NCBI GenBank assembly: GCA_018287875.1
Contig: JAGVVL010000028.1
Span: 1-55,000, forward strand
From: Nigrospora sphaerica
Taxonomy: Eukaryota > Ascomycota > Sordariomycetes > Amphisphaeriales > Apiosporaceae
Direction: 5' to 3'
Length of the DNA stretch: 55,000 nt
The notes beneath the pieces are model-generated. The model saw only the letters and a program-made list of their open reading frames with translations. It was not told where the DNA came from and did not search any database. This document shows positions 1 through 11,262 of this stretch, one piece after another. The stretch's first letter is position 1. Every line of letters starts with the position of its first letter. The position numbers and the translations under genes were made by a program.

Positions 1-987
1 AGCTTGTTTCGCGAAAATCGAGCCCCGCTGCCTCGTACGTCGCACGAATCAGAGAGGCTTGCGCATCGATAGATGGCGCCGTGATGGAATTCGTCTTGCC
101 ATCCTGGTTGACGGCGGTCCTCGGATGACGGCGCGAATGTCGTCGTTGTCCCGCAGGGCATCGCGCACGCGCTTCAACACCACGACGGCGCATCCTCACC
201 TCGGCCGTAGCCGTTCCCAGACGCATCGAACGTCTTGCAAAGGCCGTCGGGGGCAAGGAAGTGCTGACCCGACAGTGCCATGGATGGTGACGGGTCGAAG
301 ATGAGATTCACCGCCAGCGAAGGCAGTGTCACACTCCCCCTGCAGCAGACTCTGACAAGCCTGATGCAGTACCACCAGGCCGGACGAGCAAGCAGTGAAG
401 ACGGTCATACTGGGGCCCTTCAAGTTGTAGAACCAAGACAAGCGGTTAGAGAGGAACTGGGCGCCGTACCGGTGTACATGAACCTGGGCGCATCGTCGGG
501 ACTCCGTGCTAAGGACTGGAGCCAGTCGGTATTGATGGCGCCTACCCAGCAGCCGGTCCGCGAACCCGAGAGGCTCTCCGTCGTAATGCCTGCGTTCTCT
601 ATAGCCTCGTAGCTCACTTCGAGAATCAGGCGCTGCTGCGGGTCCATGGCCGCCGCTTCTTCCTGAGTCATGTTAAAAAATGCCGAGTCAAACAAGGAAA
701 TGTCCTCGTCCAGCAGGTGAATTCCATCTGCCGTGAACGTGTTCAGACGATCGAGGTTAGCGTTATGAAACCCATCTCGATTCCATCGTGTCTTTTGCCG
801 GAACGCAGCTACCATGGGTTTTAGTTACAGTGCGAGGTGGCGGTACGGGAAGGGGTATCTTTCATACACTGTCCTTTTCCAGGAGGGACCAGAACTTGGC
901 GGGCGTGGATGCTGTCCCGGGAAGCCTGCAAGACAATCCCACGATAGCAATAGCATCCGGATCTTCTTGATTCAATAGTGATGCCAT
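1..987 (-). CDS. Iterative type I polyketide synthase, 5' part (ketosynthase domain), partial
   Basis: This is the N-terminal beta-ketoacyl synthase (KS) domain of a fungal modular-architecture PKS, the condensing domain that extends a polyketide from malonyl units. Reading leftwards from the ATG at 985-987, I see the entry motif [14 protein letters not shown], a putative intron near 790-870 (donor GTGTAT, acceptor GTAG), then RWNRDGF, the KS block [13 protein letters not shown], and the active-site region TACSSG near 380-400. After it come [14 protein letters not shown] and NQDGKTNSI in shifted frames. The gene leaves the window inside the KS, so downstream domains (AT, DH, KR, ACP) are not visible. 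At least two frameshifts are present; the one near 460 fits one missing G. The usual VDTACSSS reads VFTACSSG, with the catalytic Cys kept. It is divergent from the P450 at 1722 and may mark the cluster edge or supply an acyl chain. The KS call is firm; a reducing type is inference from the motifs. Confidence 0.85.
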
Positions 988-1721
988 AGTTAGTGTTGTT
1001 CAGGGAAGCAACAGGTGCACCGCCAGTCGGTTTCTGTGCGGTCGCCGGACTCAGTCGAGGCGTGGCAAATATAGGTCCTCCTTGCAACTTGTTGTATCCT
1101 CTTGTGAGAGAATAGTGTTGCGAGTCTGGGTGTCATTCAGAGTTGTTTTGTGCCGGGAGAAGTGACTATTCTGCTCCAGTTGCCGGTTCGCTTCATTAGC
1201 GTCAGGAATATAAAGTGTGGAGCGGTGCGTGGAGCCGTCCCCAGCAACACTGGTCCGGATGAGACGTCAGATTCCAAGCAAGTAGCGCAACACCCTGCAC
1301 TTTGATTTAGTCGCATCTTCTTTTGGAAACGCTTCGGGTTCTTAACTAACCTCCGGGTTGTAATGAAACGTTGGGTTGCGGAACAAGAATCTTTTTGGCC
1401 GAGTATAAAAAATGCACTGTTTTAGCGGTAAACGGAGCTTAGAAGTACGAGGTGGTTCGCTGCCTCGTCGGAATCCGAAAGGCTATGACGGAATCGGACG
1501 GCCCTGTCCGGACACCCAAGAACGGAAATATCCACCCGCTCCTAAAGTACATACATACGTAGCAGGCACTCAAACCCCGTCGTGCCATCGCACACAACGT
1601 GGTATAAAATTGTTGCCATGTGGTATCACTTGAACCAGAAGAGATCTAACACGTTTAGTTGATTTATCGACGGCTCAGACCTTGTCACCACAGTTTTCAA
1701 AGACCCACCTCACAAAGTAGC
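988..1721. promoter_or_regulatory. Divergent promoter between PKS and first P450
   Basis: This 734-bp non-coding stretch lies between two divergent genes. A TATA-like TATAAAAAA sits at 1404-1412. The palindrome TCCGGA occurs at 1254-1259 and 1507-1512 and again in the GGPPS/CPS-KS promoter. No convincing ORF is seen; the short ORFs here have no recognisable domain. Confidence 0.5.
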
Positions 1722-3571
1722 ATGGCCGAGCTTGGTTCCGCCGGTGACCGGCTCCATTTAGCAAGCCCATCTTCTCTTTCGCCTTTGCTTATGCTGGCAG
1801 TTGCGCTTGTAAGTTCCAACACCGCCATTGACCACACTTTATGCCACGGTCGTTGTGGCTGGCGTCTCCAGTTGCAAGTACTGCTTGAACCTAATCATTT
1901 CCCAGGGTATTGGTTACTGGGTATCCAACACGATCTACGTCGTGTATTTCCACCCGCTGGCAAGGTATCCGGGACCGACTCTCAACGCTGCATCCCAAAT
2001 CCCAAATGCGTTAGCCTATATCTCTGGCGATGGCCATCGCCGTATTGCTCGCCTCCATGAAGAGTACGGTCCGATCGTCCGCATAGCACCGAATCGTTTG
2101 TCTCTGAATGCCCCTGAGGCCTGGAACGAAGTGATGGGGCATTCGAAGGGAAGAATCGAGGAGAATCCGAAAGCTCCTAATTTCTACATCTACGGGAACC
2201 GCTACGTCCTCGGAGCCGATCGCGAGAACCACGGTCGCCAACGGCGTATTCTGTCCCATAGCTTTTCTGCTCAGGCCATTAAGGAGCAGCAGGTGGTGAT
2301 CCAAGAGTATGTCAATCTCTTGATGCAGCAAATCCGAAAATACGGCGAGGGGGCTCCAAGCCCGTCGACATGGTCATGTGGCTCAACTATACGACCTTTG
2401 ACATTGTAGGCGACCTCGCCTTCGGGGAGCCCTTGGATCGCTGCAAGGTGGGAGCTACCATCCATGGGTGTCGCTGATCTTCGAGAACGTCATGATTGCG
2501 GCCCAGGGATATGCCCTTGCGCAATTTCCAATATTGGCCGAGGTAATGAAGTTCTTCGCCCCAGGGAACTAATAAAACAGGTGGCCGAGCATGATAAGAT
2601 GACACGGACATTGGTCGACAAAAGGCTTGCCTCTAACACCGCCCGGCTTGACCTTATGGATGCAATGATGCGCAAGTATGAACATATGGTACGTACCTCC
2701 TAGGTAGGCCGAAGTGAGATGTTAGACCGCTCATTAGATGGAACATATAGTCACTGAGCCGGGACGAGATCTATACTAACAGCTCTATTCTTGTGATTGC
2801 TGGCTCTGAAACGACTGCTAGCGCATTATCTGGCCAACTGTTTTATCTTTGCAAGACACCGGACGCACTGCAGAGGCTCACCAACGAAATCAGGACGGCA
2901 TTCAAGTCCGAGGATGAGATCGACGTCCTCAGCGTACAAAATCTCCCTACTTAGATGCTTGCATCCAAGAAGGCCACGTGTTTTCCTGCCGTTCCCAGCT
3001 GCAACCCACGAATCACACCGAAGGGGGAACATTCTATTTGGCGGGCATGTCCCAGAAGGCGTAAGACCCCTTTCTCATACTCCACACGATGGCCACACTT
3101 GGATAAGAATAAGCTGAGCGATGGCCTGGATTGCTAATGTTTTCGAAGACGATTCTCGATATATGGATGTGGCCGATGTTCCACAATCCGAACTATTTTA
3201 AGGACCCGGAAAAGTTTATTCCTGAGCGCTGGCTGGGAGACGCACGGTACAAAGACGACCGCAGAGATGCTGTCCAGGCGTTTTCCTATGGCCCCCGCAA
3301 TTGCCTTGGCAAGAAGTGAGTGGCAACGGAACATACACTGTCCTAGCACTGGGCATATTTCCATGCTTCCTCAATTTCTCCGCTCCGCTGACACACCACC
3401 CGACAATAGCCTTGCCTATGCCGAGATGCGTATAATCATATCTCGGTTGCTGTGGAGTTTCGACATGCGCCTTGCCGAGGGAAGCGACAACTGGGCCGAA
3501 AATCAAAAGTCTACATTCTCTGGGACAAGCCCCCGTTGAATGTGCACCTGACGCCTGTTTCACGAGAATGA
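1722..3571 (+). CDS. Cytochrome P450 monooxygenase, CYP65-like
   Basis: This is a haem-thiolate monooxygenase, probably ER-anchored, oxidising a pathway intermediate with electrons from P450 reductase. The ATG at 1722 starts a hydrophobic N-terminus, followed by intron 1 (1809-1905) and YFHPLARYPGP, the proline hinge typical of this fungal group. Later landmarks are the I-helix AGSETT (2799-2816), FIPERWLG, and the haem loop FSYGPRNCLG with ligand Cys at 3302-3304. Further introns are 2689-2750, 3061-3148 (branch TTGCTAATG) and 3316-3409. Joining the last exon gives CLGKNLAYAEMR, as expected. Total length of about 500 residues is normal. Several frameshifts (near 2349, 2455, 2948, 2990 and 3020-3045) are each repaired by one base in a short G or C run, so the gene may be intact. 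Substrate unknown; family placement is by motif resemblance only. Confidence 0.88.
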
Positions 3572-3938
3572 AATTCTGCAAGACTTTTGTTTCTAGGCAA
3601 CGGTCCCAGCCTCCACTGGTGAATCCGAGAGAAAGGACGGGTTAGACGGCCGGAGGACTCGACTTGGTCCTGTTCGGCGTTGAATTAGTCATGTAGGCTA
3701 GTCCCAATTGAGTGGCATTTGGGGAATATTTCCCTTAAAGGAATTGCTCCGGGCGTTGGAGTGACTATGTAACCTTACTGGACTCTTTCCTTCCGCCCCT
3801 CTCCCTTTTCTATCCCTTCAGTTCAGAATCCATTCTTCTATTAATTGATGAGAAACTTCCTTTAGCTTGTCTTCATAATCGCAGCGACGGTGTCCTATAC
3901 CGTTTAAGCTGTTCACACCGTTCAACTCAACTCCTACA
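3572..3938. promoter_or_regulatory. Intergenic region and likely SDR promoter
   Basis: The stretch between the P450 stop and the SDR start has no gene. A pyrimidine-rich block around 3784-3820, about 120-150 bp before the ATG, resembles the CT-rich tracts common upstream of fungal start sites. No clear TATA box is seen. Confidence 0.35.
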
Positions 3939-4718
3939 ATGGCTGCATCGAAGACTGTCGTCGTCACAGGTTCTGGTGGCGGGTTAGGAAGGTGTATTGG
4001 GAAGCCTTCCTCCGCGAAGGGGCCAACGTGGTCTTCTGCGACATCAACCAGACCCGGCTGGACGCAGTAACGGCGGAATTGTCGGCGGCATACGAGGGCA
4101 GATTCCTCGCCCACCACGTGGATATCACGGACGACAGTGCTGTTAGTGGCCTTTTCGACGCTTCCATCACCCAGTTTGGCGCCGTCGACGTGCTGGTCAA
4201 CAACGCCGGCATCCTGGATGACTTCTCCCCGGTGGGCGACCTATCTAAAGACATGTGGCACAGGGTCTTCAATGTTAATGTCACCGCGGCCTTCTATACC
4301 TCTCGAGCGGCGGTAAAGGCTATGATGACACAGAAAGGCGGTGGCACCATCATAAACATCAGCTCGACGGCCGGAATTGAAGGATTCATGGCCGGTGCGG
4401 CCTACACAGCCTCAAAGCATGCCATAGTGGGCCTATCCAAAAATACGGCGGCCTACTACGGCCCTCACAGCATCTACTCGATAACCCTTCTCGTTGGTGG
4501 GATGGCCGGAACCAACACCAACCGATGCTTTCGCCACTGGAATGCATCACGACTTGTTTCAGAAGTCCAAGGCCAACGTTCCTGGAAACCCAGGCGCAGC
4601 GACGCCCGTCCCTGTGGAAGGTGTTGCTCAGTACTGCGTGTTTCTTTCACGACCTGATATAGCGCCAACGGCGAATGGGTCCTGTATCAGATTCGATGGA
4701 AATTTCCCGCAGGCTTGA
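3939..4718 (+). CDS. Short-chain dehydrogenase/reductase (SDR)
   Basis: This is a classical NAD(P)-dependent SDR of about 260 residues, expected to interconvert an alcohol and a ketone, here probably on the diterpene skeleton. The start ATGGCTGCATCG leads directly into the Rossmann cofactor motif TGSGGGLG (3966-3989). The family motif NNAG lies near 4200. The catalytic Ser is in NISSTAG and the catalytic Tyr/Lys are in YTASK (Tyr 4403-4405, Lys 4415-4417). The last third, with a C-terminal GSCIRFDGNF-type block, reads in a different frame and ends at TGA 4716-4718. There are two frameshifts, near 4008 and 4503, each needing one extra base. It follows the P450 on the same strand with 367 bp between. 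Family assignment is firm; the substrate is inferred from context. Confidence 0.88.
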
Positions 4719-5516
4719 AAGTGGAAAGGCACGGTGCCTTTGGCTGCCGCCGGACGAAGGAGAGTCTGGTGTACAGGATTAACATGATAGTCATTACTGA
4801 AACAAAGGGTACCATGTGGAAATTGCGAGGTCCCTCCGGCTTCAATGTATTCATCACTGCCCTGCACACGCGCAGTTTGGGGCATGAGTCCTAATGAAAC
4901 GTATCAATGAGCAACATTTGGTGAACGGTATGTGAACGGACTATCAGAAACTCGATGGTTTGTGTTGGCGTGGATCGTACATTCGACCCATCACTAGTCA
5001 TATGCAGGTCTGATTCGTTCTCTTTCCTGATGAGTACCTGACGTAGCCTACGGGGAATGTGATTACATGAGCTTCTTGCGTACAAGTTAAGTTACAGAGG
5101 TCGAAAAAGGGTGCTGTGAAAGCGCAATGCCGCAGGAGGAATGGACACTCCCGGTCCCGGGTAGGGAGCACAGAATGCAGGGATGCGGTGTTGTTGTGGA
5201 CACCTCGGGCCAGGGGGCCCCTGTTCGGACCCCAAAGGCGGTGATACCCGGCATGGATCCCGATTAGGAAGCACGAAATTCGGACACTCAAAAGCGGCGG
5301 TTCAGGCATCGACCTTGCTGTTTTGGATCAGTCCGACCTACTCCAGTGGAGACAAATGACGGCCATCCTATGCCGGCTCTCCGGCCAATTGGATCATGGG
5401 AGGGCGGGTGCCTTACCGTCTGCATTGCCAGGCGACTAAACCGGTACATAGCTGCCGGCGTCCACGGTGACTGTGACCTGCGCTACCGTATAGGCATTTC
5501 CAGCACGGGTTCAGCC
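4719..5516. other. Intergenic, no gene recognised
   Basis: About 800 bp separate the SDR stop and the acyltransferase start. Short ORFs on both strands show no recognisable domain or homology. It presumably holds the SDR 3' region and the next promoter. Confidence 0.4.
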
Positions 5517-7080
5517 ATGTCGAATGTGATACAGAGCATCTTGGGGTGGCTGGGCCACGGGCGTCGATACCGCTCTGCCACCCTCCGACACCGTTCTACC
5601 ACTGCACAGCCTGGACAGTTCGCGGTTGTTGCGGGAGCTCATCATGCAGCGGACATATCGCTTCAATGCTGTGCTGGACCCGACATGCTGCGCGACTCCT
5701 GGGAGGGGTTGCTCGCGATTGGCGACTGGAGGAAACTCGGTGGCCGGTTGCGCCTGAACGTACGTCTTAGGGTTTATTCCTTCCCCCATGGCATGCCGCA
5801 TGAGGGATCCTGACTATCGGAACGCAGACGACAACGCGCAGGCTCGAACTGCGTATCCCGACCCCGTTCAGCGAGGCCCGCCCAGGCGTCTTCTTCACGC
5901 AAGCGGCCTATAATTGCGCCATCGACGAGCACCGCGTCGGTGCCATGCTCAAGCCGGTGCGAGACAAAGCCTGGGTCTCCCCTATCACGGAGGAGATTTT
6001 GAAGTACCTGCGAGGCCCGAGACGCCAGACTCCTTTAACGAGTATCTTGTGCGCGACGTTCCCATCTGGTCGTGCCATGTTATCGCTTTTACCGACGCCA
6101 CGCTGGTGACTATAACGTATCCGCATGTGATGGACGGGTCTGCCGTGCTCTCCATTCTAAAAAATTGGTCGAGAGTGCTCGCGGGCACGCCCCAGGATGT
6201 TCTGCCCCTGGGGGATCCGTACAAGGACGCCTTATCCTTGGTTGCCGACTCGGTCCCCGCCCAACTGGAAGAGGCACTGGTTCCCGAGAGCAAGCGGCTG
6301 GCGGGCTTCCGCCTCTTCGTGTGGGTAGTGCGTCAAATAGCTGGCAAGATGCTATCGTCGAGGCCGCCGTTCCAGTTCAAAGCGCTCTTTATTCCGTTGC
6401 GGTACATCCCTAGCATGGAGGAGGAGGGTCTCGTGGCTGCCTCCACAGCGGAGGCAAAGGCGGTCTCTGGCCAGCAGTTCCTGGGCCCTACTGACATTTT
6501 CATGGCCTGGTTGATACGAGCAATCTGCAAGAGGGAGACGGGCAGCCAGTCCCGTTCCATCACCCTCATCGCGGCGTTGAACGTGCGCGACCGTCTGCCT
6601 CCAGGTGTCGCGTACCTGCAGAATCTATGTCTCCTCACCTCCAACTTCCTGACCCTTGGCCAGTCGTCGCGCAGCCGCTGCGTCGCCTTGCCATCGCCGT
6701 CCGCGAGTCAATCCGGAAGCAGACGAGTCCAGCCCAGGTCAGCGGGAACGCGCAGCAACTGCTCGAACCTTGGCCACGTCGGGCTCCATTCCCCTCTTCG
6801 GCGAGACTGACAGCCTGTTCATTAACATATCCAACATGGCCCAGGTGGACATGTTCCAGCCCATCGACTGTGGCCCGCCGTGGTTTCGGCCGACTATGAA
6901 AACATGGATCCTGGCCGGCCCGTGTGGCATATGGGCGCCGCGACCGAACTGGGGGCGCACTTGAACTCCATGATGATTACGCGTCAAGAGGAAGACTACT
7001 GGGTCGAGGGCTGCATGTCAGGCGACGTGTGGGCTGACGTGGAGGCGCAGTTACAGGCTTGGAACAGAGCTGGGAAGTAA
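5517..7080 (+). CDS. BAHD-like acyltransferase (transferase family), frameshifted
   Basis: This is a fungal member of the acyl-CoA-dependent transferase family, which esterifies hydroxyl groups of secondary metabolites. After the ATG at 5517, a shifted frame gives the N-terminal block RFNAVLD ... LLAIGDWRKLGGRLRLN, the usual opening of these enzymes. A possible intron donor GTACGT is near 5760. The catalytic block reads TYPHVMDGSAVLSILKNW, with the His-Asp-Gly motif at 6124-6138. The His-Asp spacing is one residue shorter than the canonical HxxxDG. A NVRDRLPPG block follows near 6580. The C-terminus, ending in EAQLQAWNRAGK and TAA 7078-7080, is spread over three frames. I do not see a DFGWG motif; the matching place reads QVDMFQPIDCGP. 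Length of about 480 residues fits. Activity is uncertain because of the shortened motif. Confidence 0.78.
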
Positions 7081-7379
7081 GGACATACTCATGAAGTACA
7101 GCAACCATTCAAACTATCGAGGCCAGGATGAGTGGGCATGTATACTTAATAAGCTCACCCCCTACCATAGAGGCAACCCCCAAAGAGCCACGGGTTTCGG
7201 ACAACAGATGAGGCAATCAAAGACCTTCAACACCAATATAAACAACCAGACGTCCTATAGACATGAGGCTAACATCTTGAGAATAACCGTTTTCCGCTCT
7301 TTCGTTTGTTACTAATACCAATAGATGAAGTGCCACTATCTGCCGCTCTCCTTCAAGTGACCTAAGGTTAATCAGTCCG
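7081..7379. other. Intergenic, no feature seen
   Basis: About 300 bp lie between the acyltransferase stop and the pogo relic. It is AT-richer than its neighbours, and no gene or repeat was recognised. Confidence 0.35.
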
Positions 7380-8960
7380 TTCAGTCGCCAAGCACTGCAA
7401 CGTCACCTGGCACTGGTTAACTGCCAGAATCAATTGCAAACCTCTGAAAAGGCATGCCTAGGAGCATCACCAAGCCCTCACGGAGGAGCAAGAGCGTCAA
7501 CTTATAGCGTGGGTGTTACTTCAAGGCCGCCTTGGCTGGGCTCCAACACACGGCCGCTTTCGTCAATTCGCCCAGTCCATCCTCAACACCTCTGGAAGCC
7601 ACCGCCGCCTTGGAAAACGCTGGCATCACCGGTTCTTCAAGTGCTGGCCGCAGGTCAAGACCCTGGTGTCCACTGGCATGAGTTTCCAGCGCCTCAATGG
7701 CGCCTCTCGCGCCAATATTGAGGAGCTCTTCGAAAGGCTAGCCCGCGAAGACCTCGCCAGCATCCCACTAGAGCACAACTGGAACTTCGATGAGATAGGT
7801 GCTCAGATTAGCCTTGGAGGCTACCCTTCGTCATTAGACCTGCCGCTATGAGCCAGATCTTGGCCATGGATACTCCCCGAGGCGAGTGGACGACCTCTCT
7901 GGAAGCAATCTCTGCCGCTAGCCGTGCGCTGCCTCCGCTGGTGATTTTCAAGGGCAAGGCTGTTCGACAGCAGTGGTTCAACTCCCAAGTCGACGAGCAG
8001 GACTTCGAAAGCTGGTCTTTTGAAGCCTCACGGGCTGGCTGGACCAGCATTCAATTGCGCTGCGCTAGCCAAAGCAGAGATTCGTGCCTCTGACGGCTCC
8101 AGAGGACCCTGAACAGTGGCGGCAACTCATCCTCGACGGCCACGCAAGCCACTGCACTAAGGAGTTCATGATGACATGTTTCGAGGCACGCGTCTGGCTC
8201 AACCTTTTGCCAGCTCATACCTCTCAAGTGCTGTAGCCGTTAAATCTCGGCCATTTCTCAGTGTTAAAGCGAGCCTATCGGAAATACCTACGTGATGCCT
8301 GTCTCACCAGCTTAACACTGACTCCAAAGAAGCTAGAGTTTCTAGAGGCCTGGAACAAGGCTCGTAAGGAGGCTCTGATAGCAAAGCATATTGCCACAGA
8401 CTAGAGAGCGACAGGCATCTATCTAAGGGACCCCAGCAAGCCGCTCAATAGCCGACTGGCGAGGTAGCATGACCGCGACAGGTTAGAGGGTCAAATTGGT
8501 GTGTTCCGCAGCTAAGGAGGACCTCTGCTGTCGCAGATGTCTGCTCTGGAGGTCAAGACACCTAGTACGTCACGTCAGATCAGCGTCATCCACCGGGACC
8601 TTGGCGATGTTGATCCAGTCTATAACTACACAACGCTACGCCAGGTGTTTCGGAAGACTGGCAAGGCCTTGGACCAAGCGACCGCTGAGATCTCCAGTCT
8701 GAAGCACGAACGAGACAACTTGGCTACAGCGCTGGATTTCCAGAAGCCTCAGAAACGGCGTAAGGTTCTGCTTACCGCTCAGGAGCGTTTTGTGAGGATG
8801 CTGGTGGTGCGCAAAGTCAAGGAGGAGATGTCGACCCCTGAAGATGCAGGGGTACGGTCACTGCGGAATCTGAAGCTGTCCACACAGACGGATCGGACGA
8901 AGAAGTCGATTCTGAGGCAGAAGACTGCATCGTGTCTCTTGAAATCAGTCTACTTGTGAG
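7380..8960 (+). pseudogene. Decayed pogo-type DDE transposase
   Basis: This relic is related throughout to the transposase at 52,697-54,324. Shared blocks are LGWAPTHGRFR, GKRWHHRFFK, NGASRANIEELF, WNFDEIGAQI (first catalytic Asp), RGEWTTSLEAISA, LPPLVIFKGKA and LEAWNKARKEA. A C-terminal segment VFRKTGKALDQATAEI also matches. Three in-frame TAG codons align with Gln, Trp and Gln in the other copy, at 8236-8238, 8402-8404 and 8466-8468. All three are C-to-T changes in a CpA context on one strand or the other, as RIP would produce. Frameshifts are also present. Terminal repeats were not found, so the ends are approximate. It sits between the two acyltransferase genes and may have helped rearrange the cluster. 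Confidence 0.85.
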
Positions 8961-9421
8961 TAGCTATTGTGGTTGTTGAGAACTTTCAATTGATCCGTAT
9001 TATTGCCATCGCGTGAGGTCATCTTGACCTCTGGCCGTTTGGGGGGTTGGCTCTTTGGTAGGGGGTGAGCTTACTCGTAGCAGGGGATCGCCCCCCACGA
9101 GCTCCATAGGGCCTACCGCAGGTCCCTGTAGCCCCTCACGTGACCTGGTAGGTGAAACTGGTGATAGCCTCATGTTGCCACAAGATGACTTAAGAACTAA
9201 AATATCCTGCCGATACGATCTGAGTGGGCCCTTTCTGCACGATATCTTAAGGTTTATTTCCTGTATTACTTCCTAGCTGTGATAAGAATCCAAAGTCATG
9301 AGGTATTGGATCGGCTTCGGATATTGTCCCAGTGCTGCCATAGCCCCTGAATATCAAAGCCAAACATTCAGCAAAGACATCAGATGTTCCCATTCATCCT
9401 CCACAAGCGGCACGACAACCT
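8961..9421. other. Intergenic with a small inverted repeat
   Basis: About 460 bp lie between the pogo relic and the convergent acyltransferase. A perfect 7-bp inverted repeat with a 3-nt spacer (GAGGTCA TCT TGACCTC) is at 9015-9031. No gene is recognised. Confidence 0.35.
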
Positions 9422-10851
9422 CTATCCTCTCTTCAGATAGACTCGAGCTGCCAGTCGGGGCCCCGGGCGCCCCCTTCGGCGGGGAAGAACAATGGCCATG
9501 TTCTCGGGGTAGTAGGCGTCGGGGAAGCGCAGATATGCCGGCGTTCCCGGGCGGCCGGCGACACCAAGCGCAGGGCCGAAGTCGCTCTCGTAGATGGGGA
9601 AGTTAGCCCAGCTGGAGAAGCAAAATTCGGTGCGAATCATAGGGTTCCAGCTCAACCGCAGGTCGGACAGATCGTCCAGGGCGTCCACCAAGGCGATGCG
9701 CTCGGCCACGCGCGGTCCGGTGACTCCGTTAATGCCGTCCGCAATTGTGGCGATGACCGTCAGTAGGGCGCTATTGCCGTGACTTTGAGCGTGGGGCCCT
9801 CCTGGGCCTCCTTGCACGCCGCCTCCAGCGCCGGCAGCGGTAGCACCACCGTCGTGAGACAGTTTACATTGCCCAGGTAGGGCCGCTCCCGGAGGGCGCC
9901 GCCGAGTCGTCGGCGCCCGTCGACGGCGAGGTGTAGCGTGGATAGGGTGGCGGCATCGACCTGGTCCCCGTGCTGGAGCTTGACCGACACAAAGCAGGAC
10001 CACAGGATGGCGGTGGCGAGGTTGTTAATACTTAAGGATGACGATCCTAGCCCCTCCTTCAGCCGCACCCGCGCATCTTGGAGCTTTGCTCCCGACAGCG
10101 AAATAATCTTGGTCCGGGTATGCGAGGCATGAATAGCAGCCCCTGGGCCCTTCTTCCTCTTGAGTTGGCCGTTTGGAGAGTACGATGTAGGCTCCTCGCG
10201 CGCGGCCAGCTCATCCAGGCTCCGTCCCTTGGCTGCCTTATCCGCGTCTGGACCACAGGCCGCGAGGAGGACTTTACGGCGTGCGAGGGGCTCGTCGGGA
10301 CGTGGCAGGGCGATCGGGCTACCTCCGGGACCGCCCCGTGGCAGCTCTTGGCCCACAGCTGGAAGAAGAGACCGGCGGCGGTGCCGTCCATTAGCGTGTG
10401 GTGGAAGCAAGCGCAGAGCAATAATCCCCTTCGATGGGCGTGTAGCTCCCAACGAAGGCCGGCTCAGGCTTTGGCCCTGGGACTGTCGGGTCGAGTCGGA
10501 AGGGCACGGCGCACACGGCTTCGGTGAAGTACGAAAGCGGTGCCTGCTCCGTCTCCAGAACGGCCATACTGGGGAACCCCGCCGGCGCCTCTATCCGGCA
10601 GAGCTTGGGGGCCGCATCTTCAGCCGCCCAGGACACAGTGGCCTCGTTGCGCTGATTGCCGGTGCGCGTGGCTACGCGGCCCTTGAGGAATGGAACCGCA
10701 GTCGTTAATCTCTGGAGTCCATCGTTGAGCGTCTGTACCGCCTGTTCATGGCTCTCGACCACAAAAGTAGCAGGAAGCGAGTGTAGGAGCCGGTGAAACA
10801 TTGGTCCAGTGGCGACAAAGGGACAGTGGTGATCTGCGCTGGTTCTGACAT
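9422..10851 (-). CDS. BAHD-like acyltransferase, second copy
   Basis: This is a second transferase-family acyltransferase, expected to move an acyl group from CoA to a hydroxyl of the pathway product. The start codon is the CAT at 10,849-10,851, opening MSEPAQITTVPLSPLDQC, the usual PLSPLD-type N-terminus. The catalytic motif HTLMDG is canonical and lies at 10,383-10,400. The structural DFGWG motif appears as DFGPALG near 9562-9582, after SSWANFPIYES. Length of about 475 residues is normal. Frameshifts occur near 10,800 (fits one missing T), around the HTLMDG block and near 9780. It is transcribed away from the P450 at 11,263, sharing an approximately 410-bp divergent promoter. It is better preserved at the active site than the acyltransferase at 5517 and is the more likely functional enzyme. 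Acyl donor and acceptor are unknown. Confidence 0.84.
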
Positions 10852-11262
10852 GATGAAATGGGGATTTAACATAGTTCTTGGCTGCGTGCCTGAAGTCTGC
10901 ACCCGGATAGTAGCAGAATAACTGAAGAGATAAAACATAAGCCGGCTCTATTGTGGACCCGGGCCACCCAAAATGGGTGCCTCTCCCCTTCGTTCTCAGG
11001 CTAGCCCGGAGTTGTCTTTTGGCCTCTGTCTCCGCAACACACGCGCCAAGCCCCTGGTCAACTCCGGCGAACCCCAGATTTCTTACAGCAGGCCCAGGAC
11101 ATGGAAAACCGTTTTCTGTCCCGACTGATTTTATGCAAGCGTGCCCACCATATTCTCGCCATTCTGGGCTTTCGACACACAGACTCAGACACCGCTTCAC
11201 TCCGCTGCCTTCGCTCTCCAGGGTCACATATCGACATCCCAATTACTAAACCTACCCATTGC
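10852..11262. promoter_or_regulatory. Divergent promoter, acyltransferase 2 / P450-2
   Basis: This 411-bp stretch lies between two divergent cluster genes. ORFs in it are extensions without family similarity. No sharp TATA box or operator was recognised, so promoter function is inferred from gene orientation. Confidence 0.4.

Noticed and set aside
788..870. A frameshift between the first two PKS segments
   Set aside because: An intron with GTGTAT donor, CTAAAAC-like branch and TAG acceptor joins the segments in frame, giving a sensible KS N-terminus.
1412..1633. A 73-residue ORF upstream of the first P450
   Set aside because: No recognisable domain or conserved pattern; it lies in the presumed promoter with a TATA-like box just before it.
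9015..9031. The 7-bp inverted repeat as a regulatory operator
   Set aside because: It is single, downstream of a transposon relic and between convergent genes, so an operator role has no support.
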